A DNA stretch of 64,000 nucleotides from Isoptericola chiayiensis. Lineage in GTDB: Bacteria; Actinomycetota; Actinomycetes; Actinomycetales; Cellulomonadaceae. Under the pieces are notes generated by a model. That model worked only from the letters and a program-made list of their open reading frames with translations. It was not told where the DNA came from and did no database searches. The number at the start of each line of letters is the position of its first letter. Position 1 is the stretch's first letter. Position numbers and translations under genes: made by a program. Positions 9,294-16,173 of the stretch are shown in pieces. The stretch is from assembly GCF_013149805.1 (NCBI RefSeq), contig NZ_JABEZT010000012.1, positions 1 through 64,000 on the forward strand, in the 5' to 3' direction.

Positions 9294-10460
9294 TCAGGTC
9301 CGCAGCGGGGGCCGAGCGTCCTCCGGCGCCGCCCCGACGCAGACCGTGGGCACCGCCTCCAGCCCACCGGCCTCCTCGAGCCACCACCCCAGGTTCCGGG
9401 CCCGGTCCGCGTAGCCGTCGCGCAGCACGTGCTGCACCGCGGTGTCCGCGAGCGCCACGCGGTCCCGCCAGCCGCCGTCGTCCCCGGGCAGGGCGAGGAC
9501 CCGCAGCCCGCGCCGGAACACCCGCCGGCCGTCGACGACGCCGTAGCGCGGCACGGCTCGTCGGACGGCGTTGAGGACGCGGTAGTACCAGGCGGGCCGG
9601 GCGTCGAGCACCCAGGGGTCGGAGCACATCTGCCGGGCGAGGCGCGCCTCGTCGAGCACCACGCCGACGGCGGCGAGCTCGTGGGCCATCCAGGTCAGCG
9701 TGACGTCGGACAGCCCGGCGTGCTCGGAGCCGCCGCCGACGTCGCCGTGCCCGCCGGGGAACCAGACCTGCTGCACCCGGCCGGGGACGTCGTCGTCGGG
9801 CACGGACCACAGGCACGGCTGGAACGTGATGCGGCGTTCGTCGATGGCCAGTCCCTGGCGTGCGGTGTCCACGACGGAGGAGAGGGTGACGTCGTGGAAC
9901 CGGCTGCGTCGCCGCGTCAGGCCGGGCACGCCGAGGGCGCCGACGGTGTCGTAGACGCCGAGGAACCGCACCCGGACGTCGTGCGAGTGCGTCCGCTTGA
10001 AGTCGGCCTTGGCCCGCGCCGCGGCGGCCTGCCCGGCGTCGTCCCCGGTGCGGGCCCGACGGCGGTAGGTGCGTTCGGCGTCGTCGAGCAGCCCGGCGTC
10101 GACGGACTCGGGTGTCAGGAGGCCGACCTGGGCGATCATGCCCACGACGCTGCGCGCGGTGTAGGCGCCGCGGGAGTAGCCGAGGACGACGATGTCGTCG
10201 CCGGGGGCGTAGTTCATGGCCAGGAACCGGTAGCCGTCGACGACGTTGCGGGTGAGCCCGTAGCCGAAGGCGCCGCCGAGGAGCCGGTCGACAAGGTAGC
10301 CGCGCGCCCCGACGCCGCCGACGTACCCGACCACCTGGACGTCGTCGCTGCCGGGCACCTGCCCGGGCACGACGCTGCGCACCAGCTTCTCGACGTTGGA
10401 CACCTGCGCGTTGACCGCATGGTTCCAGGTCCCGTCGCAGCACAGCACCAGACGCTTCAT
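9294..10460 (-). CDS. DUF2235 domain alpha/beta hydrolase
   Basis: The 388-residue protein begins with MKRLVLCCDGTWN (the DGTWN motif, residues 9-13) and has the nucleophile elbow GYSRGAY at 94-100. This is the DUF2235 fold shared with the Tle1 type VI phospholipase effectors. No signal peptide or secretion-system neighbours are visible, so the protein is probably a cytoplasmic hydrolase of unknown substrate. Conserved acidic and His positions follow in GVYDTVGALG and GHGDVGGG. It converges with uspA, 28 bp away. Its ribosome site lies inside a hairpin (10467-10486). Confidence 0.88.
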   Translation of the reverse strand: MKRLVLCCDGTWNHAVNAQVSNVEKLVRSVVPGQVPGSDDVQVVGYVGGVGARGYLVDRLLGGAFGYGLTRNVVDGYRFLAMNYAPGDDIVVLGYSRGAYTARSVVGMIAQVGLLTPESVDAGLLDDAERTYRRRARTGDDAGQAAAARAKADFKRTHSHDVRVRFLGVYDTVGALGVPGLTRRRSRFHDVTLSSVVDTARQGLAIDERRITFQPCLWSVPDDDVPGRVQQVWFPGGHGDVGGGSEHAGLSDVTLTWMAHELAAVGVVLDEARLARQMCSDPWVLDARPAWYYRVLNAVRRAVPRYGVVDGRRVFRRGLRVLALPGDDGGWRDRVALADTAVQHVLRDGYADRARNLGWWLEEAGGLEAVPTVCVGAAPEDARPPLRT

Positions 10461-10466
10461 CGCGGA

Positions 10467-10486
10467 CCTCCCTGTACTGAGGGAGG
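10467..10486 (-). promoter_or_regulatory. Hairpin covering the ribosome binding site of the DUF2235 gene
   Basis: On the minus strand CCTCCCT (10486-10480), a 6-nt loop and AGGGAGG (10473-10467) form a 7-bp stem. The AGGGAGG arm is the ribosome site, 6 nt before the ATG at 10460. A closed stem would block initiation, so translational control is possible. Confidence 0.45.
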
Positions 10487-10562
10487 AGCGGCGGCGCGGC
10501 CAGATACGTCACGACCGGCCCGCGCATCCCGGCCCGCAGCACGGCGCCGCCGCGCAAAGGGC

Positions 10563-11345
10563 TCAGCGCAGCCGGCGCAGGAACTCGCGCGTGCGCTCCC
10601 GCTGCGGCGCGTCGAGCACCTCGGCCGGGGTGCCGCGCTCGTGGACGCGGCCGTCGTGGAGGAACACGACCTCGTCGGCGACCTGCCGGGCGAAGTCCAT
10701 CTCGTGCGTGGCCACGAGCATGGTGGTGCCCTCGGCACGCAGGTCGAGCAGGAGGTCGAGGACCTCGCCGACGAGCTCGGGGTCGAGCGCGGAGGTGACC
10801 TCGTCGAGCAGCAGCAGCTCGGGCCCGCCCACCAGCGCGCGGGCGATCGCGGCGCGCTGCTGCTCGCCCCCGGAGAGCTGGTCGGGGTAGGACGCCGCCT
10901 TGTCCGCCAGCCCCACCCGGGCGAGCATCTGCCGGCCGGCGTCCTCGGCGTCGGACCGCGGGCGCCGGTGCACGAGGCGGGGGGCGAGCGTGACGTTGTC
11001 GAGCACGCTCAGGTGCGGGAACAGGTTGTAGGACTGGAACACCATCGCCAAGCGGGCCCGCACGGCGTCGGCGTCCACCCACGGGTCGGCGACGTCGACG
11101 CCGTCGAGCAGCACCTGCCCGTCGTCGACGTCCTCAAGCAGGTCGACGACGCGCAGGAGCGTGGACTTGCCGGACCCGGAGGACCCGACCAGCACGACGC
11201 ACCGGTGCTCGTCCACGTCGAGGTCGATGCCGTCCAGGACGGTCCTGCGGCCGGCGCGGCGGCCCGGCCCGGTCGGGAACGTCTTGCGCACGTCGCGCAG
11301 GCGCAGCAGCGGCGCGGGGCCGTCCGGCGTCGGACGGGCGATCAC
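10563..11345 (-). CDS. Polar amino-acid ABC transporter, ATP-binding protein
   Basis: The 260-residue ATPase has Walker A GSSGSGKST (54-62), the Q-loop in MVFQSYNLFPH, the signature LSGGEQQR, Walker B LLLLDEVTSAL and the H-loop His in ATHEMDF. The FQSYNLFPH and THEM sequences are characteristic of the GlnQ/ArtP amino-acid uptake class. The GTG start overlaps the permease stop by 4 bp (GTGA). It is the last gene of a binding protein-permease-ATPase operon. The transported amino acid cannot be told from sequence alone. Confidence 0.93.
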   Translation of the reverse strand: MIARPTPDGPAPLLRLRDVRKTFPTGPGRRAGRRTVLDGIDLDVDEHRCVVLVGSSGSGKSTLLRVVDLLEDVDDGQVLLDGVDVADPWVDADAVRARLAMVFQSYNLFPHLSVLDNVTLAPRLVHRRPRSDAEDAGRQMLARVGLADKAASYPDQLSGGEQQRAAIARALVGGPELLLLDEVTSALDPELVGEVLDLLLDLRAEGTTMLVATHEMDFARQVADEVVFLHDGRVHERGTPAEVLDAPQRERTREFLRRLR

Positions 11346-12214
11346 CGGACCACCCCCGCACCGCTGACGCCGCGCAGCGAGCCGCGCCAGCCCTGCCGCG
11401 CCGACCAGGCGTCCACCAGGCGGGTCAGCGGGATCGAGATCAGCAGGAACAGCACGCCGGCCACGACGTAGGGCGTGAAGTTGTAGTCGCCGGTGGTGGC
11501 GATCTGCGCGGCGCGGATCGCGTCGACCGCCCCGAGGATGGAGATCAGCCCGGAGTCCTTCTGCAGCGACACGAGCATGCTCGCGACCGGCGCGGTGACG
11601 TTGCGCACCGCCTGGGGCAGCACGACCTTGCGCACGGCCTGCCCCCGCGTGAGCCCGAGCGACCGGGCCGCGGCGACCTGCGAGGGGTGCACCGACTCGA
11701 TGCCCGAGCGGAAGATCTCGGCGAGGTAGGCCGTGTAGGTCAGCAGGATGGCGAGCCCGCCGAGGAACGCCGCCGACGTCGGCAGCCACTCCAGGCGCAG
11801 GGCGGGCAGGCCGAACCCGACCAGCAGCAGCACCAGCAGCACGGGCACGCCGCGGAACACGTCGACGTACAGCACGGTGAGCATCCGTGCCGGGAACAGC
11901 GCCGGGATCCGCGAGGTGCGCAGCACGGCCAGCGCCAGACCGATGACGAGCCCGACCACGGAGGCCACGACCCACACGCGCAGGTTGAGCCAGAGGCCCT
12001 CGGCGACCTCGGGCAGCACCTCCCAGGCGCGCTGCGGGGAGAAGAACGCCTCCCGGGCCCGCTCCCAACCGGGGGCGGTAGTGACCACGGCGACGACGGC
12101 GGCGAGGACGACGGCGGTCGCCACCGCGGCGACGGCCAGCGCACGCCGGTGCTGGGCACGCCGGAACGCCGCCCGCTCGCGGGCGCGCTCCGAGGGGACC
12201 CAGCCGTCACTCAT
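11342..12214 (-). CDS. Amino-acid ABC transporter permease
   Basis: The 290-residue inner-membrane protein has one N-terminal hydrophobic segment (about 26-47) ahead of the HisM/GlnP-type permease domain. It shows GLWLNLRVWVVASVVGLVIG and the EAA loop SLGLTRGQAVRKVVLPQAVR, which contacts the ATPase. The remaining membrane spans follow the family pattern, ending LISIPLTRLVDAW. It has a single permease gene, so it probably works as a homodimer. It sits 7 bp after the binding-protein gene. Confidence 0.93.
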   Translation of the reverse strand: MSDGWVPSERARERAAFRRAQHRRALAVAAVATAVVLAAVVAVVTTAPGWERAREAFFSPQRAWEVLPEVAEGLWLNLRVWVVASVVGLVIGLALAVLRTSRIPALFPARMLTVLYVDVFRGVPVLLVLLLVGFGLPALRLEWLPTSAAFLGGLAILLTYTAYLAEIFRSGIESVHPSQVAAARSLGLTRGQAVRKVVLPQAVRNVTAPVASMLVSLQKDSGLISILGAVDAIRAAQIATTGDYNFTPYVVAGVLFLLISIPLTRLVDAWSARQGWRGSLRGVSGAGVVR

Positions 12215-12221
12215 CGAGTGG

Positions 12222-13094
12222 TCAGGACAGCTGCTCGATGTCGTCGGACTTCAGCCACTGCGTGCGCAGCTCGTCCAGGGTGCCGTCCTCTTCCAGGGCG
12301 TCGACGGCGGCCGACACGCACGCGGTGAGCCCGGAGTCCTTGTCGAGCACCAGGCCGAGCTGCTCCGGCTCACCGACGTCCGGCAGGGTGCCGACGACCT
12401 GGGTGTCCGGGAAGTAGACGGTGGAGGCGGCCACGCCCTGGTCGACGTCCATCACCATCGCGTCGATCGTGCCGGAGGTCAGCGCGGTCATGCCGTCGCC
12501 CGCCGCGCTGAACGGCGTGATCTCGACCGCGTCGCCCCACGCCGACTCGGCGGCGTCCAGGGAGGTCTGCGCGGCGGTGACGCCGATGCGCGCCCCCTCC
12601 AGGTCGGCCAGGGAGGCCGCGTCGGCGTAGTCGCCCTCGTCGGCGACGATGACGCCCTGCCGGCTGGTCAGGTAAGGGCTGGAGAAGTCGACGGCCTCGG
12701 CCCGCTCCTCGGTGATCGTCGTCTGGTAGGCGGCGAGGTCGAACGGCTTGATCGCCGGGGAGATGATCTGCTCGAACGTCACCGTCTCCCACATGACGTC
12801 CTCGGCGTCGTAGCCCAGCTCCGCGGCGACCGCGTACACCAGCGCCGACTCGAAGCCCTCGCCGGAGGACGGGTCGCCCACGTACCAGGGCTCGTACGGT
12901 TCGCCCGCACCGACCGTCAGGGTGCCCTCGGTCAGCGTGGGCAGGTCGTCGGGCGCGCACTGCGCCGTCGGCGAGGCGCTGCCGGACGCGGCGGGCTCCG
13001 CGGTGGCGCCGTCGTCGGACCCCGTGGAGCAGGCGGTCAGCCCGAGCAGGACGGCGGGGGCGAGCGCTGCGGCGAGCGCGGGACGGGTTCGCAC
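12222..13094 (-). CDS. Amino-acid ABC transporter substrate-binding lipoprotein
   Basis: The 290-residue protein has a lipoprotein signal ending LLGLTAC (Cys22), a Ser/Ala-rich linker and a bacterial SBP type 3 domain. Features are TLTVGAGEPYEPWYV at the mature start, then FEQIISPAIKPFDLAA, EERAEAVDFSSPYLTSRQGV and a GARIGVTAAQTSLDAA hinge strand. It should sit on the outer face of the membrane and deliver a polar amino acid to the adjacent permease. GTG 13094 is chosen from the GGAGG site 7 nt upstream and the short signal peptide. The longer frame upstream lacks a signal. Confidence 0.92.
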   Translation of the reverse strand: MRTRPALAAALAPAVLLGLTACSTGSDDGATAEPAASGSASPTAQCAPDDLPTLTEGTLTVGAGEPYEPWYVGDPSSGEGFESALVYAVAAELGYDAEDVMWETVTFEQIISPAIKPFDLAAYQTTITEERAEAVDFSSPYLTSRQGVIVADEGDYADAASLADLEGARIGVTAAQTSLDAAESAWGDAVEITPFSAAGDGMTALTSGTIDAMVMDVDQGVAASTVYFPDTQVVGTLPDVGEPEQLGLVLDKDSGLTACVSAAVDALEEDGTLDELRTQWLKSDDIEQLS

Positions 13095-13251
13095 GGTGGT
13101 TCCTCCAGGTCCGGGAGCGGCACGCACGTCGTACCGCCTGCAGCATCTCAACATGCCACGCCGCCGGTGACATCCCTCCCGGACGTGCGGCTGGTCACAG
13201 CAGGGTGCCCGCGGCAGGTCCCGCACCGGATCGGCACGGATCGGCGGCCGG

Positions 13252-13278
13252 TGTCGATCCGGCGGCCGCTCGTCCGTC
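13252..13278 (+). promoter_or_regulatory. Possible ECF42-type promoter before the DGPF/sigma operon
   Basis: TGTCGA at 13252-13257 followed by CGTC about 17 nt later resembles the -35/-10 pair that I recall for ECF42 autoregulated promoters. It lies about 50 bp before the ATG of the DGPF protein. The match is by eye, and the -10 part is weak. Confidence 0.3.
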
Positions 13279-13319
13279 ATGGAGATGTCAGTGACCCGCA
13301 CAGGAAGGAAGATGCTGCC

Positions 13320-13706
13320 ATGACCACCTACGTCGTGCTGCTACCCGGCGTCGAGGACGCCTGGGAGCAGGCCACCGCCGAGCAGCAGGCCCAGGTGTTC
13401 TCCCGGCACGAGGAGTTCGCCCGCCTGCTCACCGAACGAGGTCACCGGATCACCGCCGGGGAGGAGCTCACGCACTCGCGCACCGCGAAGCAGGTGAGCC
13501 GCGACCCGGCCGGCAGGACCGTCGTGACCGACGGCCCGTTCGCCGAGACCGCCGAACAGCTGTCCGGCTTCTACGTCGTCGAGTCGGACGACCTGGACGA
13601 CCTGCTCCAGATCTGCGCCGTCCTGGCCGAGGACCCCGCCGCCGGCAACGTCGGCATCCCGGTCGAGGTACGGGCCGCCGTCGACCACACGGCCGACGGC
13701 GGCTGA
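13320..13706 (+). CDS. DGPF-domain (YCII family) protein
   Basis: The 128-residue ferredoxin-like-fold protein carries the name-giving motif VVTDGPFAETAEQLSGFYVV near residue 62. DGPF/YCII proteins are the conserved genetic partners of ECF42 sigma factors. Their biochemical role is not established. An AGGAAGGAAG ribosome site precedes ATG 13320. The stop codon overlaps the start codon of the sigma-factor gene by one base (TGATG), so translation is coupled. Confidence 0.92.
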   Translation: MTTYVVLLPGVEDAWEQATAEQQAQVFSRHEEFARLLTERGHRITAGEELTHSRTAKQVSRDPAGRTVVTDGPFAETAEQLSGFYVVESDDLDDLLQICAVLAEDPAAGNVGIPVEVRAAVDHTADGG

Positions 13707-15007
13707 TGGCGGACCGCCCGAGCTCCGGCGAGGCCGCACCGCGCCTCGAGGCGGCGCTGCGCGACGAGTGGGGCCGCCTCCTGGCCCTGCTCGTCGCGCA
13801 GTACCACCGGCTCGACCTGGCCGAGGACGCCCTCGGCGACGCCTTCGAGGCCGCGGCACGCACGTGGCCGGTCCAGGGTCCCCCGACGAACCCGGCCGGC
13901 TGGCTCCTCACCGCCGCCCGACGGCGCACCCTCGACCGGCTGCGGTCCGAGCAGGCGCTCGCCCGCGCCATGCCAAGGCTCGCGGTGGAGGCCGAGCTGA
14001 CCGCCCGTGCCCGGCACGACTCCGGCGCCGACCTCGACCCGGTCGACGAACGGCTCCGCCTGGTGCTGCTGTGCGCGCACCCGCGCCTGTCGCGCGAGGC
14101 GGCAGCGGCGCTGACGCTGCGCCTCGTGCTCGGTGTGCCCACCGCCGACGTCGCCCGCCTGTTCCTGCAGTCCACGCCGACGATGGCGGCACGCCTGACC
14201 CGCGCCCGCAAGAAGCTGGCCGGCGAGAGGTTCGAGCTGCCTCGCGGCGACGCCCTGACGGCGCGCTCCGCCGTCGTCGGCGACGTCGCCTATCTGGCCT
14301 TCACCGCGGGGTACGCCCCGGCGTCGGGCGACGACGTGGTCCGCGTCGGGCTCGCGGGTGAGGCGATCCGCCTGGTCCGGGTGCTGCGTGACGTCCTGCG
14401 GGCGTCGACCGACCGCAGCGACGTCGACGCCCTGCTGGCCCTCATGCTGCTGCAGCACTCGCGCCGCGACGCGCGCACCGTCGACGGGCGTCCGGTGCTC
14501 CTCGCGGACCAGGACCGCTCCCGCTGGCACGGCGACGAGATCGCCGAGGCACTCGACCTGCTCGCGCCCCTGACCGCCGCCCCGGCCTCGCCCTACCTGC
14601 TGCAGGCGCTGGTCGCCGCCGAGCACGCCATCAGCCCGGCGGCGCAGCACACGGCCTGGGAACGCATCCTCGCGCGGTACGACGAGCTCGTGGAGATCGC
14701 CGACAGCCCCGTCGTCCGCCTGAACCGTGCCGTCGCGGTGGCCGAGGTGCACGGGCCACGCGCCGGCCTGGAGGCGCTGGCGTCCGTGGCCCTGCGCGGG
14801 CACCGGCTGCCCGCCGTGCGCGCGGAGCTCCTCGCACGTGCCGGCCGGGCCACCGAGGCCCGGGAGGCCTACGACGCCGCGGCCGCGCTCTGCACCAACA
14901 CCGCGGAGCGCGGCCACCTGCTCGCGCGCAGGGACCGCCTGGGCACGGACCACGACGGCGCGCCGGTCGGAGACGTCACCCGTGGACGTGCGCCCGCTGC
15001 CCCGTGA
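13706..15007 (+). CDS. ECF42-type RNA polymerase sigma factor with C-terminal extension
   Basis: The 433-residue protein has sigma region 2 near residues 15-80 (YHRLDLAEDALGDAFEAAARTW, then GWLLTAARRRTLDRLR). Region 4 lies near 130-180 (VPTADVARLFLQSTPTMAARLTRARKKL). A long helical extension rich in Ala/Leu pairs follows. This TPR-like extension replaces an anti-sigma factor in the ECF42 group and is needed for activity. No anti-sigma gene is present, and the DGPF partner is fused in translation upstream. Its last 32 bp overlap the end of the convergent DUF1918 gene. Confidence 0.92.
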   Translation: MADRPSSGEAAPRLEAALRDEWGRLLALLVAQYHRLDLAEDALGDAFEAAARTWPVQGPPTNPAGWLLTAARRRTLDRLRSEQALARAMPRLAVEAELTARARHDSGADLDPVDERLRLVLLCAHPRLSREAAAALTLRLVLGVPTADVARLFLQSTPTMAARLTRARKKLAGERFELPRGDALTARSAVVGDVAYLAFTAGYAPASGDDVVRVGLAGEAIRLVRVLRDVLRASTDRSDVDALLALMLLQHSRRDARTVDGRPVLLADQDRSRWHGDEIAEALDLLAPLTAAPASPYLLQALVAAEHAISPAAQHTAWERILARYDELVEIADSPVVRLNRAVAVAEVHGPRAGLEALASVALRGHRLPAVRAELLARAGRATEAREAYDAAAALCTNTAERGHLLARRDRLGTDHDGAPVGDVTRGRAPAAP

Positions 15008-15485
15008 CCGTCCCGATGTCGTCCTCCGCCTGACCGAGCAGCGCGTCCGCGAGCCGACGCAGCGCACGCCCGGCCGCCACCTCGTCGCCGATGACCGGCA
15101 TCTCCAGGTCCTGCGGGTCCTTGCGGGCGTGCCCGACGCCGCGCAGCGCACCGACGTCGTCGTGCTCGGGCGGCCCGGCCACCAGGACGGCCTCCGCCGT
15201 GGTGCTGCCGGCCGACTCCACCAGCGAGACCTGGATGCGCCACGTGACCGACCTGGTGCGGCGCGGCTCGCCGCCGTCCGCGTCGTCGGCGTCCTCCCCG
15301 TCCGCAGGTCTGACCAGCGAGTCCGGCCCGGGGAAGACCAGCGACTCCTCCCCGGTGTCTGACCAGCGCACCTGGTAGGGCGGGGACCCGTCCTCGTGCG
15401 GGCAGCCGACGACGACGCCGTCGCGCACCGCACCTCCCACCACGCCGGACGCCGTCACGATCCTGTCCCCGACCGAGGCCTTCAT
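14976..15485 (-). CDS. DUF1918-DUF1876 fusion protein
   Basis: The 169-residue product joins two small actinobacterial domains. A DUF1918 barrel comes first (MKASVGDRIVTASG, PYQVRWSDTGEESLVFPGPD, residues 1-60). A DUF1876 dsRBD-like domain comes second (TWRIQVSLVESAGSTTAEAV, then DLEMPVIGDEVAAGRALRRL). The two usually occur as neighbouring or fused genes with unknown function, and DUF1918 resembles small RNA- or DNA-binding barrels. ATG 15485 begins at the domain start, and an upstream frame extension is unlike the family. It converges on the sigma gene and overlaps it. Confidence 0.85.
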   Translation of the reverse strand: MKASVGDRIVTASGVVGGAVRDGVVVGCPHEDGSPPYQVRWSDTGEESLVFPGPDSLVRPADGEDADDADGGEPRRTRSVTWRIQVSLVESAGSTTAEAVLVAGPPEHDDVGALRGVGHARKDPQDLEMPVIGDEVAAGRALRRLADALLGQAEDDIGTVTGQRAHVHG

Positions 15486-15610
15486 GACCGTCCACCTCCG
15501 TCTCGTCCTCGAGCGGTGTCGTCCTTCCATGGTGCGCCTCGTCGGGCGGGCACGCCAGGTGCGGCCGGCCCGACGGCGGAGGCCGGCGCCGCCCCGGACG
15601 GCCGGTCCGG

Positions 15611-15880
15611 TCAGTGCGAGCGCAGCGCCTCGACCAGCTCGTCCTTGCGCATGTCGGAACGTCCCTCGACGTCGAGCTCGGCGGCGCGCTCCCGCAGCTC
15701 GTCGACGGTCCAGTCCTCGTAGGCGGGCGAGCTGCCGCCCTCCTGGCCCACGTCGCTGCGGCCGCGGTTCGCGGCGGCGTTCGCGATCCGTGCGGCCTTC
15801 TCCTTGCTGTTGCCCTCGTCGCGGAGCTTCTCGTAGAGCTCGTCGTCCTTGATGCTGGGGCCGGGGTCTCGTCCAGGCAC
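15611..15880 (-). CDS. Small protein with Rho N-terminal-like domain
   Basis: The 89-residue protein has an N-terminal half typical of DUF7218-type small proteins (SIKDDELYEKLRDEGNSKEK, AARIANAAANRGR). A C-terminal SAP/Rho-N-like helix-turn-helix follows (WTVDELRERAAELDVEGRSD, MRKDELVEALR). Such domains bind nucleic acid, but the role of this protein is not known. A GGGAGAT ribosome site precedes the ATG. It stands alone between the DUF1918 gene and the tRNA terminator. Confidence 0.85.
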   Translation of the reverse strand: MPGRDPGPSIKDDELYEKLRDEGNSKEKAARIANAAANRGRSDVGQEGGSSPAYEDWTVDELRERAAELDVEGRSDMRKDELVEALRSH

Positions 15881-15957
15881 GGCAATCTCCCTTCGACGTC
15901 GGTCACTCCATCGTGTGCCTCGGTCGCCGGGACCGCACCTCGAGCCCGGACATGACG

Positions 15958-15990
15958 AAGGCCCCCGACCGGAATCCGGTCGGGGGCCTT
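15958..15990 (-). terminator. Rho-independent terminator of the tRNA gene
   Basis: Two 15-bp arms (15958-15972 and 15976-15990, AAGGCCCCCGACCGG and its complement) flank a 3-nt loop. The hairpin lies 5 bp downstream of the tRNA on the minus strand and is followed by CGTCATG. The same GGCCTTCGTCAT tail follows the whiB7 attenuator hairpin. Confidence 0.85.
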
Positions 15991-15994
15991 CCCT

Positions 15995-16071
15995 TGGTAG
16001 CGGGGGCAGGATTTGAACCTGCGACCTCTGGGTTATGAGCCCAGCGAGCTACCGAACTGCTCCACCCCGCG
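15995..16071 (-). tRNA. Initiator tRNA-fMet (CAT)
   Basis: The 77-nt cloverleaf has the anticodon loop CTCATAA closed by the CTGGG/CCCAG stem, whose three consecutive G-C pairs are an initiator mark. The T arm is GCAGG-TTCAAAT-CCTGC, and the acceptor stem leaves C1 unpaired against T72, the second initiator mark. CCA is encoded. A strong terminator follows at 15958-15990. Confidence 0.96.
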
Positions 16072-16083
16072 GCGATGTCCCCA

Positions 16084-16114
16084 ACTCTAGGACAGCGAAT
16101 CGAGCGAAGTCCAA
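16084..16114 (-). promoter_or_regulatory. Promoter of tRNA-fMet
   Basis: On the minus strand TTGGAC (16114-16109) and TAGAGT (16089-16084) are separated by 19 bp and end 12 bp before the mature tRNA. The match to housekeeping promoters is good, though the spacing is long. Confidence 0.5.
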
Positions 16115-16173
16115 TCGATCCGGGCAGATGGGACGCACGTCACAGCACGCCCCATCCGCCCGGATCGGCCGGA

